Positions 30,738-40,646 of a stretch of DNA of 56,630 nt are shown here, one piece after another (the first letter of the stretch is position 1; each line of letters begins with the position of its first letter). This DNA is from Actinomycetota bacterium. Its GTDB lineage: Bacteria > Actinomycetota > Actinomycetes > S36-B12 > CAIYMF01. Both the position numbers and the translations under genes were made by a program. The stretch lies in assembly GCA_947455705.1 (NCBI GenBank), contig CANGPO010000009.1, forward strand, positions 1-56,630, in the 5' to 3' direction. The notes beneath the pieces are model-generated. The model searched no databases and was not told the DNA's origin. It saw only the letters and a list, made by a program, of their open reading frames with translations.

Positions 30738-32353
30738 CGTCCTCGACGCGTTGGCAGTCTGCATTTACCGGGACGAGCACGCTTATCCGGCTCGGCCTAC
30801 GCAGAGACCGCATCCGTATGGGCGCGTGGAGCATCCTGTTAGCCGGCCTGCTGTATGGCATCGCCGAATCCTGGGATCGCCTTTATCCCACCGCGCTGTC
30901 TCGCCAGCAGCTCGCAGCAACTCTGGCACTAAGCCCATCCCTTACCGCGATTCTTGGTCCGCTGTTCGACCCACTGAGCACCGGCGGTCTCACCACATGG
31001 CGGAGTATTGCTGGTTACACACTCATACTGGGCTTGGTCGAGTGCTTCGTCGTCGTACGTCACACCAGAGCCGACGAACAAGACGGTGTGGCGGAGTTGA
31101 TTGACTCAGGCGTTGTTGGTGCCGGCGCTCGCGCTATCTGCGCACTGATCATTGCGAACCTCTACGGCCTGACGTTTGCGCTTCTGACCACAGTTCTGCT
31201 GACAGCCGCTGGACTGCCTTTAACCGGGTCTTTGGCTTTGGCACTTGCCATTGCTGGTGCGTGCGCAGTGTTTGCGAGTCTGTCAGTAGTCGCAGCTCAG
31301 GTGGCACACTCATCGAGGGGAGCTAACGGCATCTCCGGTGCAGCGGTCGCCCTGTTCTTTGCCATTTCGGCCGTCGGCAATTCCACCCAGAATTCGCCCT
31401 TGATCTGGCTCTCACCGTTCGGCTGGGCAGAGCAAACCAGAGCGTTCGCCGGCCAGCGATGGTGGCTGATTGGCCTGTGCGTCGTCGTAGCTGCGCTGTT
31501 GGCTGCGTTGGGCATATCAATCGCCGCCAACCGTGACTTGGGCGCAAGCCTGATCCCAGCCCGACTCGGGCGGGAAGTTGCATCGCCTCACGTGGCCAAC
31601 CCGCGGGGGCTCGCTTGGCGAATCGATCGCACCTGGCTCATGTGGTGGCTGATCGGAGCATTACTTCTCGGCGCCCTCGAAGGTTCCATTTTGAACACCT
31701 CCCTCGACGCCATGACATCGAACCCCGCCTTACTCAAACTGATCGAAAGTCTGGGTGGCTCAACGAATCTTGCAGCCGCGTTCATCGTGTTGATGATTGG
31801 AATCTTTGCGTTGGCGGCCTGCGGTTACGGCATCGCCACAATCCTGCGGCTCCGACAGGATGAGCTTTCCGGCCGAGCTGAGTTAGAGCTGTCCACCGCG
31901 ATAACGCGTACCTCATGGGCAAGCGGCCACCTACTGACCGGCTATATCGGCTCTGCCCTCGTCGTTCTCGCTGGCGGCCTCGGAATTGGCCTGGTTTACG
32001 CAGGGTCAATCGGGCAGGTCTCGACCTCGGTGGGCCACGCTGCCGGAGCAGCGCTGATCACAGTCCCGGCCGTGTGGGTAGTTCTCGGTGTCACCGTCAT
32101 GGCGCTGGGAATCACTCCACACTGGTCGTTCGTCGGATGGATCGTTCTTGCGTGGTGCGTGATCGCCGGTTGGTTTGGTGTGATCCTGGGCCTACCCGAA
32201 TGGATATTGAAGACCTCTCCGTTCGGTCACTTACCCGGCTGGCCGGGGGCACCTATGAACTGGGTGCCCGACCTGATCCTGCTTGTCATCACTGCATTAC
32301 TTCTGGTCAGCGGGCTTTACGGGCTTAAACGTCGAGATATCCCTGCGTCGTGA
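30734..32353 (+). CDS. ABC-2 type permease (polyketide-antibiotic exporter-like)
   Basis: A 539-aa membrane protein with about 12 helices, arranged as two similar halves: helices at about 30-270, then a basic loop with R-L-G-R-E-V-A-S-P, then about 300-530. Length and layout match the actinobacterial permeases annotated as exporters of polyketide antibiotics. It is translationally coupled to the ATPase. The substrate is unknown, and no biosynthetic cluster is near; a housekeeping lipid or drug export role is as likely. Confidence 0.85.
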   Translation: MTSSTRWQSAFTGTSTLIRLGLRRDRIRMGAWSILLAGLLYGIAESWDRLYPTALSRQQLAATLALSPSLTAILGPLFDPLSTGGLTTWRSIAGYTLILGLVECFVVVRHTRADEQDGVAELIDSGVVGAGARAICALIIANLYGLTFALLTTVLLTAAGLPLTGSLALALAIAGACAVFASLSVVAAQVAHSSRGANGISGAAVALFFAISAVGNSTQNSPLIWLSPFGWAEQTRAFAGQRWWLIGLCVVVAALLAALGISIAANRDLGASLIPARLGREVASPHVANPRGLAWRIDRTWLMWWLIGALLLGALEGSILNTSLDAMTSNPALLKLIESLGGSTNLAAAFIVLMIGIFALAACGYGIATILRLRQDELSGRAELELSTAITRTSWASGHLLTGYIGSALVVLAGGLGIGLVYAGSIGQVSTSVGHAAGAALITVPAVWVVLGVTVMALGITPHWSFVGWIVLAWCVIAGWFGVILGLPEWILKTSPFGHLPGWPGAPMNWVPDLILLVITALLLVSGLYGLKRRDIPAS

Positions 32354-32418
32354 CTGCGTAGAAAATCACCCCCGATCAGCAACCTGGCTCCCAAGCAGTT
32401 GCAATAGTGATTCCCGAG

Positions 32419-32424
32419 TAGCAT
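32419..32424 (+). promoter_or_regulatory. Possible -10 box of the fadE5 promoter
   Basis: TAGCAT, about 42 nt upstream of the fadE5 ATG. It places the palindrome at 32432-32447 right at the transcript start. Confidence 0.4.
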
Positions 32425-32431
32425 CATGTTA

Positions 32432-32447
32432 GTTACCGGTGAGTAAC
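32432..32447. promoter_or_regulatory. Palindrome GTTAC-N6-GTAAC upstream of fadE5
   Basis: GTTAC CGGTGA GTAAC. Its position at the probable +1 fits a repressor operator, for instance of a TetR-type fatty-acid regulator, but the protein is not known. Same motif as at 20640-20655. Confidence 0.4.
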
Positions 32448-32465
32448 AAAGCCTCGGGAGAGCAC

Positions 32466-34301
32466 ATGAGCCACTACAAGTCCGATCTTCGCGATATCGA
32501 ATTCAACCTTTTCGAAGTTTTTGGAGTCCGCGATCGTTTGGGCACCGGCGTCTTTGCCGATGTTGACGAAGACACAGCGCGCAACATCCTCACCGAGGTT
32601 GAACGACTCGCCACGGGGCCGCTGGCCGAATCATTCGTCGATGCCGACCGCAATCCACCGGTGTATGACCCGGCCACGTGCTCGGTGACCATCCCCGACA
32701 GCCTCAAGACGGCCTTCCGCGCACTGATGGACTCGGGCTATTGGGCCTTGGATCTGCCATCACATCTCGGCGGACCCGGCGCCCCTCACTCACTACGCTG
32801 GAGTGTCGCGGAGATGTTGCTGGGTTCTAACCCACCGGCGTTCCTCTACATGTCCGGCCCCGGTTTCGCGGCGATCTTGGACAACCTCGGCAACGACGAA
32901 CAAAAGCACCTTGCGCGGCTGATGATCGATAAGCAGTGGGGCGCCACCATGGTGCTCACCGAACCCGATGCCGGTTCCGATGTGGGAGCTGGACGCACCA
33001 AGGCTATCCAGCAGGCAGATGGCACGTGGCACATCACTGGAGTGAAGCGATTCATCACCTCAGGTGAGCACGACATGGCCGACAACATCATTCACCTGGT
33101 CCTCGCGCGCCCTGAAGGTGCTCGCGGTGGTACCAAGGGGTTGTCACTATTTGTCGTACCGAAGTTTCACTTCGATCTCGCGACTGGTGAGCTTGGCGCA
33201 CGTAACGGCGTTTATGCAACCAACGTCGAAAAGAAGATGGGCATCAAGGCATCTGCGACGTGTGAGATGACGTTCGGAGCATCTGAGCCGGCAGTTGGTT
33301 GGCTCGTCGGCGATGTCCATGACGGTATCGCCCAGATGTTCAAGGTGATCGAGAATGCGCGCATGATGGTGGGCACCAAGGCCATCGCCACGCTGTCGAC
33401 CGGATACCTCAACGCACTCGAGTACGCGAAGACCCGCGTTCAAGGCGGCGATTTGGCGACCTTCATGGACAAAGATTCACCGCGCGTCACGATCACACAC
33501 CATCCTGACGTTCGACGAAGCCTCATGCTGCAAAAGGCCTACGCAGAAGGCATGCGTGCACTCGTCCAGTACACCGCGATGTGGCAAGACCTCATCGAAA
33601 TGGGTCGAGCCGGCGACACCTCGGTCAACCTTGACCTTGCCGTGCGCATGAACGACCTACTGCTGCCCTTGGTTAAGGGTGTGGGCTCTGAGCGTTCGTA
33701 CGAACAGCTGGCTCAATCTCTACAGACCTTCGGCGGGTCCGGCTTCCTGCAGGATTACCCCCTCGAGCAGTACATCCGCGACGCAAAGATCGATACGCTG
33801 TACGAGGGAACAACTGCAATTCAGGGGCTCGATTTCTTCTTCCGCAAATTGGTGCGCGACCAATTCCAAGCCCTGAGTTTCCTCGGTGCGGAAATTGCCG
33901 ACTTCGCCAAGGGTGACGCCGGCAACGGCACGCTCGCCGTCGAACGTGAGCGGCTTGGTCACGCACTCGAGGACATCCAGGCCATGGTGGGCGCACTTGG
34001 CGGTTACGCACAGGCCTCGCAGGAGGATCCCCGCGAGTTGTACAAAGTCGGCCAGAACAGCACCCGGCTCTTACTCAGTGTTGGCGAGATCATGATCGGC
34101 TGGCTCCTGCTTCGTCAGGCCGCCGTGGCGATCGAAGCACTTGGCGGCACGACATCCGATGCAGATCGCGATTTCTACACCGGCAAGGTCGCGGTTGCGC
34201 GGTTCTTTGTCGCTCAGCGATTCCCCCTTCTGTCCGCAGAGCGGGCCATCGCAGAGACCACCGATAACAGCCTCATGGATCTCGACGAGGCCGTCTTCTA
34301 G
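32466..34301 (+). CDS. fadE5: Acyl-CoA dehydrogenase, FadE5 type
   Basis: A 611-aa flavoprotein that starts fatty acyl-CoA beta-oxidation by alpha,beta-dehydrogenation with FAD, passing electrons to ETF. Marks: [18 protein letters not shown] (flavin region), [25 protein letters not shown], and [18 protein letters not shown] with the catalytic Glu. The N-terminus [17 protein letters not shown] and the C-terminal extension strongly resemble mycobacterial FadE5 (Rv0244c, from memory), which accepts long acyl chains. GGGAG precedes the ATG at 32466; the upstream GTG is less likely. Confidence 0.92.
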   Translation: MSHYKSDLRDIEFNLFEVFGVRDRLGTGVFADVDEDTARNILTEVERLATGPLAESFVDADRNPPVYDPATCSVTIPDSLKTAFRALMDSGYWALDLPSHLGGPGAPHSLRWSVAEMLLGSNPPAFLYMSGPGFAAILDNLGNDEQKHLARLMIDKQWGATMVLTEPDAGSDVGAGRTKAIQQADGTWHITGVKRFITSGEHDMADNIIHLVLARPEGARGGTKGLSLFVVPKFHFDLATGELGARNGVYATNVEKKMGIKASATCEMTFGASEPAVGWLVGDVHDGIAQMFKVIENARMMVGTKAIATLSTGYLNALEYAKTRVQGGDLATFMDKDSPRVTITHHPDVRRSLMLQKAYAEGMRALVQYTAMWQDLIEMGRAGDTSVNLDLAVRMNDLLLPLVKGVGSERSYEQLAQSLQTFGGSGFLQDYPLEQYIRDAKIDTLYEGTTAIQGLDFFFRKLVRDQFQALSFLGAEIADFAKGDAGNGTLAVERERLGHALEDIQAMVGALGGYAQASQEDPRELYKVGQNSTRLLLSVGEIMIGWLLLRQAAVAIEALGGTTSDADRDFYTGKVAVARFFVAQRFPLLSAERAIAETTDNSLMDLDEAVF

Positions 34302-34321
34302 CCGTTAGCCCGCGAAACCAA

Positions 34322-34353
34322 TAACGCCGTGAGATCTACCTCTCACGGCGTTA
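34322..34353. terminator. Terminator hairpin after fadE5
   Basis: TAACGCCGTGAGA and its perfect complement (13 bp) around TCTACC, 20 bp behind the stop, followed by GTTTCTG. The remaining gap to 34578 shows no gene. Confidence 0.75.
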
Positions 34354-34578
34354 GTTTCTGCTGCGAGGTGGGTACGGTGTCACCGCGTTACATGACCCGA
34401 CGGCACCGTGGTTGGGATAGGTCGCCCGGCGCTAACACCTCAATTTTTGCTCAACGTGGTGCCACCGATTCGCTAACGGGCCGGTCATGTCTCACACTTA
34501 ACCGAGAGTCCAGTTGAGGTTACGCTGAGTAATCATTGAGGATTCGTAGAGGACGGCTGTCACGGAGGAAGAGTCAGC

Positions 34579-37062
34579 ATGCCACTTAAAGTTCGAGACC
34601 ACGTACGCCGGTCAAGTGAAGCGCTCGTCATCGTTGACGAGGCTGGGCAGATCACGATGGTGACGCCCGCTGCAAAGTCCCTGCTGCTAGACCTCGATTT
34701 TGTTGGCCAGCCACTTGCCAACCTCGCCGATGGCCTCGGATTACCCGACCTCTCCGATTTCCTCGTGCCTGGTCATGAATTACATGGCCGCATCATGCGG
34801 ACAACCTGCGTAACCGGACGCGACTTCGATGTCGTCGCGCTACCTCTGGACACCGGTTTGGGTCTATTTATTGCTCTGGCCACCGATGAGGCCACCGCCA
34901 CAACTGCTGATCCGGGAATCCAACTCTTTCGCACCATTCTCAACGGGCTGAACGACGCGGTCTTAGTAACGACCGCCGAGCCCCATGGGACCCCAGGGCC
35001 GATCATCGTGTTTGGTAACGATGCCCTCGAACACCACACCGGACACCCGCTTGATGAAATTCTCGGTAAAACCCCGAGGATGTTCCAAGGCCCTGAGACC
35101 GATCGCGACGAGCTGGCGCGAATCTCTGCCGCGCTCCGAGCATGGAAGCCCGTTTCTGCCGAGCTCATCAACTACCGCAAAGACGGCAGTAAATTTTGGG
35201 TCGAGCTCAACATCGTCCCCGTCGCAAATGCCGATGGCGTGTTCACGCACTGGATTTCAGTGCAGCGAGACATCACCGCGCGCAAAGAGGTTGAACGAGT
35301 AACCCAAGAACAATCACAATTCGTGCAGTCAATCCTGGACTCGATGCCCGCACAAACCGTCGTTATGGACATGACCGGAATGATGCTTGGGGTCAACGAC
35401 GCCTGGCGGAAGTTTTGGTGGTTCGATCGTTCCCAGCCTGAGCCGAACTGGCTCGCGATGAACTACTTCGCAGTCGTGGGTGAGAACTCTGATCCAGACG
35501 ACCCGGCAGTGATCGAGGCCACCGAGGGAATCGTGTCAGTGATCCAGGGCCGATCCAACGAGTTTTCGATGGACTACCCATGTAGAGCTCATGACGAGCA
35601 ATACTGGTTCCACATTCACATCCTTCCGATGCCATCCGTCAACGGAATCGTCATCACACATATCGACATCACCGACCGTAAGCGGGCCGAGGCTGACCTA
35701 TTGCATCAAGCCACTCACGATGCACTTACCGACCTACCCAATCGCACGCTTCTGGCCGACCACCTCCAGCAGGCGCTCACATTCGACCGCCGCATGGAGC
35801 GTCACACACACATTGCCGTTCTGGATATCGACAACTTCAAGGACATCAACGATGCCTTCGGTCACGCATACGGTGACTTGATGCTGACGCGCATATCCCA
35901 ACGCCTCGCATCATGCTTAGGCGACGAGGATTTCTTAGCGCGAACGGGCGGAGACGAGTTTGCCCTCGTGTTCGCAAACCGCGGACCTCGCTGGGATGTA
36001 GATGCGGCGCTCAAGGGAATTCGAGATGTAGTTGGCGCACCTCTATCGCTGAAGGTCACCTCCGTCCGCCCGAGCATGAGTATCGGCTTGGTCGTCAGCC
36101 CCGTCCATGAGGGCGATACAGAATCAATCTTGCGTGATGCCGACACGGCAATGTACGAATCAAAGCGCGCTGGTAAAGATCGGTGGACGCACTTCTCTGC
36201 TGATGTCCGAGATTCGGCGCTGGCTCGCGCCATCACCTCCGATCGCGTTATCGAAGCGCTGAAGTCGAATCTCTTCGAGCTTCACTACCAACCACTCGTC
36301 GATATCCATAACGGCGCAACCGTTGGAAGCGAGGCGCTACTTCGACTGCGCACTCCGGAAGGCCGGCTGCTCATGCCGGGTGAATTCCTTGCAGCGATTG
36401 AGAACGGTCCACTTGCACAGGACGTTGGCTACTGGGTGCTCGACGCAGCCCTGCGTCAACAGGCACAGTGGCTGAAAACTAATCCAACCCATCGCATGTC
36501 GATTAATGCGTCACCGCGTCAGCTCGGACACGGCACATTGCCCGGTCAAATCGATGAGCTTCTCACCAAGTACAACGTCGACCCACACTTAGTCGTCCTG
36601 GAAATCACCGAAGAGGTGATCGTAGATATTCGAGGTCTCGCGGGGCCTGAGCTGGCCGCAATTCGCGGGATGGGCGTGCGACTTGCCGTCGATGATTTCG
36701 GCACGGGCTATTCATCCCTTGCCTACTTGCAGGACTTAGAGTTCGACGTGCTCAAGGTCGATCGCGCCTTCATCCAAAATGCGACGGCCAATGGGCGCGG
36801 TGCACTACTAGGCGTCATCGCAGATCTTGCCCGATCGATCGGGGCAACACCGGTCGCTGAGGGCGTGGAAACGATGGAGCAGCTCGAGCTGCTGCGCGAG
36901 ATGGGCTACAACCGAGCACAGGGCTATCTGATGGGTAAGCCCGAACCAGCAGGTGCCGAGCCCAGATCATGTCTGGTCGACCTCCGAACGAAGAGCCTTG
37001 TCAGCACCTCCTCGGGGATTAGTTACGCCTCGTCTCCGCACCAAACAGCACAAGCAATCTAG
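34579..37062 (+). CDS. PAS-PAS-GGDEF-EAL cyclic-di-GMP protein
   Basis: An 827-aa soluble regulator. Residues 1-105 are PAS-like. A LOV-like PAS domain (about 113-235) has G-K-T-P-R-M-F-Q-G (163-171) where flavin-binding LOV domains have an Asn-Cys-Arg, so the photoactive Cys is missing. Another PAS lies at about 248-365. GGDEF is intact at 457-461; no R-x-x-D inhibitory site precedes it. The EAL domain has Glu-Ala-Leu at 585-587, D-D-F-G-T-G at 705-710 and E-G-V-E-T at 761-765, so it may be active too. It would make and/or break c-di-GMP. GGAGGAAG precedes the ATG. Confidence 0.92.
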   Translation: MPLKVRDHVRRSSEALVIVDEAGQITMVTPAAKSLLLDLDFVGQPLANLADGLGLPDLSDFLVPGHELHGRIMRTTCVTGRDFDVVALPLDTGLGLFIALATDEATATTADPGIQLFRTILNGLNDAVLVTTAEPHGTPGPIIVFGNDALEHHTGHPLDEILGKTPRMFQGPETDRDELARISAALRAWKPVSAELINYRKDGSKFWVELNIVPVANADGVFTHWISVQRDITARKEVERVTQEQSQFVQSILDSMPAQTVVMDMTGMMLGVNDAWRKFWWFDRSQPEPNWLAMNYFAVVGENSDPDDPAVIEATEGIVSVIQGRSNEFSMDYPCRAHDEQYWFHIHILPMPSVNGIVITHIDITDRKRAEADLLHQATHDALTDLPNRTLLADHLQQALTFDRRMERHTHIAVLDIDNFKDINDAFGHAYGDLMLTRISQRLASCLGDEDFLARTGGDEFALVFANRGPRWDVDAALKGIRDVVGAPLSLKVTSVRPSMSIGLVVSPVHEGDTESILRDADTAMYESKRAGKDRWTHFSADVRDSALARAITSDRVIEALKSNLFELHYQPLVDIHNGATVGSEALLRLRTPEGRLLMPGEFLAAIENGPLAQDVGYWVLDAALRQQAQWLKTNPTHRMSINASPRQLGHGTLPGQIDELLTKYNVDPHLVVLEITEEVIVDIRGLAGPELAAIRGMGVRLAVDDFGTGYSSLAYLQDLEFDVLKVDRAFIQNATANGRGALLGVIADLARSIGATPVAEGVETMEQLELLREMGYNRAQGYLMGKPEPAGAEPRSCLVDLRTKSLVSTSSGISYASSPHQTAQAI

Positions 37063-37094
37063 GTGTAGATAGTCAATCGGGCCACCGCGACTCG

Positions 37095-37100
37095 TATGGT
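37095..37100 (+). promoter_or_regulatory. -10 box of a leaderless promoter for the alpha/beta hydrolase
   Basis: TATGGT, exactly 6 nt before the GTG at 37107. Confidence 0.6.
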
Positions 37101-37106
37101 GGTGAT

Positions 37107-38762
37107 GTGGCAATCTCATCGACATTTCGAACGTGGCTATCGCGCTTCAATTGGCTTGGCCTTGTTGGTGCAGTAGGTGGTCTATGGGCCGCGATGACAC
37201 CATCGCTACTGCCGAGACCAGCTCTGTTCGAAGGCATCATCGCCGGGTTAGGTGCCGCCCTCGGTTACGGGATCGGCACGGGCATGTCAGCAATCGTTCG
37301 ACGATTCGGCGTTCCGGAGGCCGGGGACAACGTCAAGAACGCGGCGTGGCGAGGTCTCTACATCCTCGGCCCAATCTTGATTGCATGGGCGCTCGTTCAA
37401 GGGGTCCTCTGGCAAAACGACGTTCGCTCACTCGTGCAGGTTGATCCTGAACCGATAACCACGGCTATCGCGTTCGGCGCACTTGGGCTCATCACGTTCG
37501 CGGTCACCATCTCTATCGCACGAGGGTTACGACGAATCGCCCGCTTCTTCGGACGACTCTTTGATCGCTACTTACCCACCGGTTTGGCGCGCCTACTTGG
37601 TGCCGGAGTCGTTGCACTCATTGCGTTCTGGCTCTTCTCAGGCGTCCTCGAGAAAGTATTCGTCAGTGTCGTTAACTCGGTGTATGCCAGCTCCAATGCG
37701 CAGACCGCAGAAGGCATCACCGCACCAACCTCCGAGTTGCGAGCAGGGTCTGCGGCGTCCAACATCACCTGGCAGTCACTCGGCACCGAAGGACGCAACT
37801 TCGTCGCTCGAGGTCCTTCCGTAGCCGAGCTCTCAGAATTCAACGGCCGTCCAGGCCTTGAGCCAATTCGCATCTATTCCGGACTTGATAGCGCCACCAC
37901 CGCAGACGAGCGCGCCTCGCTAGCAGTGAAGGAGCTCCAACGAACAGGGGCCTTCAATCGCAAAGTGCTCGTCGTTGCAGGCACAACAGGTACGGGCTGG
38001 CTCGAGCCACAAAGCATCGACTCATTGGAATACATCTGGAATGGCGACACAGCCATCGTGGCGCAGCAGTATTCGTACCTCCCCAGTTGGATCTCAACTC
38101 TTGTCGACGTTCAGAAAGCATCGGACGCAGGTAATGCACTGTTCAGTGCGGTCTACGACGCTTGGTCGCAACTTCCCGCCGGTCATCGGCCAAAGTTGAT
38201 CGCTTACGGCCTGTCACTTGGCTCGTTCTCTATGCAATCTGCATTCGGGAGCGCAAGTGACCTTGCTACGCGAACTGACGGCGCCCTATTCGTTGGTTCA
38301 CCTAACTTCAGCCAACCTTTTGAAACTCTGCGGCGCACTCGCGACAGCGGATCGCCCGAGTGGAAGCCGACGTATCAGCAAGGCGCTCACGTTCGCTTTG
38401 GCGGGGTCGCCAGCGATCTGGGCAAGCCATCGGGAACGTGGGAAGATCCACACGTTGTCTATCTCCAACATGCCAGCGATCCCGTCGTCTGGTGGACTCC
38501 CTCCATCTTGTTCAAAGAGCCCGACTGGCTCGCCGAGGAACCAGGGCCGGACCGCACGGCAAATATGCGCTGGTTTCCCGTCGTATCGTGGTTGCAGGTC
38601 ACCGTGGATCAGTTCGTCGGGGTGAACGTTCCGAACGGACATGGACACAACTACGGACCATCAATTCCGGCCGTGTGGGATGCGGTCGTCCACAACCCTG
38701 ATTGGACCCAGACCGATACCGACAAGCTCACTGACCTGATGCACCATTACGCGATCGAGTAG
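37107..38762 (+). CDS. Membrane-bound alpha/beta-hydrolase family protein (Abhydrolase_9 type)
   Basis: A 551-aa protein. The N-terminal half has four to five helices (about 15-195), including G-G-L-W-A-A-M-T-P-S-L-L-P-R, a signature of this actinobacterial family. The outside catalytic part has V-V-A-G-T-T-G-T-G-W, the nucleophile elbow Y-G-L-S-L-G-S-F (Ser), G-A-L-F-V-G-S-P-N-F-S, H-A-S-D-P-V-V-W-W (acid) and a late H-G-H-N-Y (His). The natural ester or lipid substrate is unknown; the wall or envelope is the likely site. The stop is 7 bp from the convergent NHL-repeat gene. Confidence 0.85.
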   Translation: MAISSTFRTWLSRFNWLGLVGAVGGLWAAMTPSLLPRPALFEGIIAGLGAALGYGIGTGMSAIVRRFGVPEAGDNVKNAAWRGLYILGPILIAWALVQGVLWQNDVRSLVQVDPEPITTAIAFGALGLITFAVTISIARGLRRIARFFGRLFDRYLPTGLARLLGAGVVALIAFWLFSGVLEKVFVSVVNSVYASSNAQTAEGITAPTSELRAGSAASNITWQSLGTEGRNFVARGPSVAELSEFNGRPGLEPIRIYSGLDSATTADERASLAVKELQRTGAFNRKVLVVAGTTGTGWLEPQSIDSLEYIWNGDTAIVAQQYSYLPSWISTLVDVQKASDAGNALFSAVYDAWSQLPAGHRPKLIAYGLSLGSFSMQSAFGSASDLATRTDGALFVGSPNFSQPFETLRRTRDSGSPEWKPTYQQGAHVRFGGVASDLGKPSGTWEDPHVVYLQHASDPVVWWTPSILFKEPDWLAEEPGPDRTANMRWFPVVSWLQVTVDQFVGVNVPNGHGHNYGPSIPAVWDAVVHNPDWTQTDTDKLTDLMHHYAIE

Positions 38763-38769
38763 TCAATCG

Positions 38770-40641
38770 CTAGGTTGCACGCCCCGCCAGGAGAAGTTCG
38801 ACCCGACGCGTCCCACTATCCGCGAGATGTATCGGCACGCCCCAATCCTGTTGGTGCACATGGCAAGCTGGGAATTCCGCCGCACCTTCCGCATCTCGAT
38901 CATCGCATGAGGCACAGCGAGCCGAAATGTGTAGAACACCGTCGACGACGCCCGACTGACGCAGGTCCGCGATCACTATGGTCCGCTCGAGTTCGGTACC
39001 GTTCCCAGCTCCATCGGCGAGTAACTCAGGCGGGGACGACGAAACAACCATGAACGTTGCCGGCCCATATCGTTCGTCGAGCTTTTGACCCGTGGGCGGG
39101 GTGAACACAACCGAGACGGCAACCTCACCGGGTCGGACTTCAATCGACGGTCGCTGAGTTCGAAGCACCGCACCATCAATCGCCATTGCATCGCGCGGAA
39201 GTTTCACCGAGGTAAGTCGATGAGCTGCTGATTCCACCACGAGAAGGGTCGCGGGCTCATTGCCACCGGCATCGGCCTGCACCACCAGAACATCGCTGGG
39301 TTCAGCGAGGTCCATCGCGACGGTCGTCACCGAATTCGATGCTGGGTCGTACCGTCGGATTGCGCCGTTGTAGGTGTCGGCAATCACGACTGAGTCGTCT
39401 GGAAGAACGGCCACTCCCAGTGGATGCTGAAGTAACGCTTGCCCGGCTTCGCCGTCACGATGCCCGAAGTCAAAGAGCCCCTGACCAACCACGGTGGTGA
39501 CTAGGCCATTGCGAATGCGTCGCAGGGCCGAGGTTTCCGAGTCCACGAGCCACAGGGTGTGGCCATCGTTGCTCGTCGCGAGTCCTGAGGTTTGAGCAAA
39601 CCACGAGTGAGCAAGCTGTCCGTCGACGATGCCCTCATTCGTCGTACCCGCAAACGGTGCAATGGTGCCCGTATCAAGATCGAGGCGATCAATCCTGTGA
39701 ACACCGGCCATGGCAATGATCACGGCGCCATCGAACCATGCAACATCCCATGGGCTCGAAAGTGCAGTCTGGGTCGCCATCCCCTGTGAAACATCACCCT
39801 GCATCCATTGACGTCCGGTTCCAGCGATAGTTCGAGTAGTCCCCGTCGACGAGTCAATACCTCTGATCGCATGATTGACCGTGTCCGCGATCACGATGTC
39901 GTAGCCGACTTTGGCTGCCACGTCGGCGGGCAAGAGAGCTATCCCATTGGGTTCATTGAATTCGGCCGAATCCTTTGACCCGTCAGTGAATCCGCGCCGG
40001 CCAGAACCAATCTCGATTTCGACGTCATCACCATTGAACACCTTCACAACGTGGTGCGCCGTGTCGGTCACTAACAGTCGGCCATCCCCAGATCGCTTGG
40101 CCTTGCTCGGAAATGACAGCAGACCAGGTGACGGTGGTTCCGGAATGTACGGCCCTTCACCGCGATGGAGGGTCCCTTTGGCTTCATGCTCGGCGACAAG
40201 TTCGCCAATGAGAACGTCGAGTGCGTGCGCATGGCCTTCGCCGGAAAGTTGTCCAACCACATACCCTTCCGGATCTATCACCGCCAGCGTTGGCCACGCC
40301 CGTACTGCGTACTGGTCCCAGGTGTGGAGTTCCGGGTCATTGAGAACCGGATGTTCCACGTCGTACCGCGCCACAGCCGCGACCACCGAGTCATGATTCG
40401 CCTCATGTGCGAACTTCGGCGAATGCACACCAATCGTGACCAAGACATCGTCGTACTTCGCCTCGAGGGGGCGAAGCTCATCGATCACGTGAAGGCAGTT
40501 GACACAGCAGAAGGTCCAGAAGTCCAGCAGGACAATTTTGCCGCGGAGATCGGTCAGACTGATAGACCGACCACCGGTGTTGATCCATCCACCCGACCCA
40601 ACGAGTTCAGGAGCGCGAAGGCGAAATCGCTTGGTGCTCAT
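38770..40641 (-). CDS. Thioredoxin-fold/NHL-repeat protein, NHLRC2-like
   Basis: A 623-aa protein with a TlpA-like thioredoxin domain (about 1-160) whose active region is W-T-F-C-C-V-N-C-L-H, the C-C-x-N-C form found in NHLRC2 proteins. NHL beta-propeller repeats follow (about 165-480; repeated D-T-x-x-H-x-V/I and G-x-x-D-G segments such as V-T-D-T-A-H-H-V-V and I-A-D-T-V-N-H-A-I). A C-terminal beta domain (about 490-620) has C-A-S-C-D-D. No signal peptide, so probably cytosolic. Redox or scaffold role; the true function is unknown even in animals. It is last in an operon with the nitrilase, 5 bp behind it. Confidence 0.88.
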   Translation of the reverse strand: MSTKRFRLRAPELVGSGGWINTGGRSISLTDLRGKIVLLDFWTFCCVNCLHVIDELRPLEAKYDDVLVTIGVHSPKFAHEANHDSVVAAVARYDVEHPVLNDPELHTWDQYAVRAWPTLAVIDPEGYVVGQLSGEGHAHALDVLIGELVAEHEAKGTLHRGEGPYIPEPPSPGLLSFPSKAKRSGDGRLLVTDTAHHVVKVFNGDDVEIEIGSGRRGFTDGSKDSAEFNEPNGIALLPADVAAKVGYDIVIADTVNHAIRGIDSSTGTTRTIAGTGRQWMQGDVSQGMATQTALSSPWDVAWFDGAVIIAMAGVHRIDRLDLDTGTIAPFAGTTNEGIVDGQLAHSWFAQTSGLATSNDGHTLWLVDSETSALRRIRNGLVTTVVGQGLFDFGHRDGEAGQALLQHPLGVAVLPDDSVVIADTYNGAIRRYDPASNSVTTVAMDLAEPSDVLVVQADAGGNEPATLLVVESAAHRLTSVKLPRDAMAIDGAVLRTQRPSIEVRPGEVAVSVVFTPPTGQKLDERYGPATFMVVSSSPPELLADGAGNGTELERTIVIADLRQSGVVDGVLHISARCASCDDRDAEGAAEFPACHVHQQDWGVPIHLADSGTRRVELLLAGRAT

Positions 40642-40646
40642 GCTTT

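Noticed and set aside
29823-32353. Antibiotic biosynthesis cluster around the polyketide-exporter-like ABC genes
   Set aside because: No synthase, tailoring enzyme or cluster regulator is nearby; such exporters are common alone in actinobacteria.
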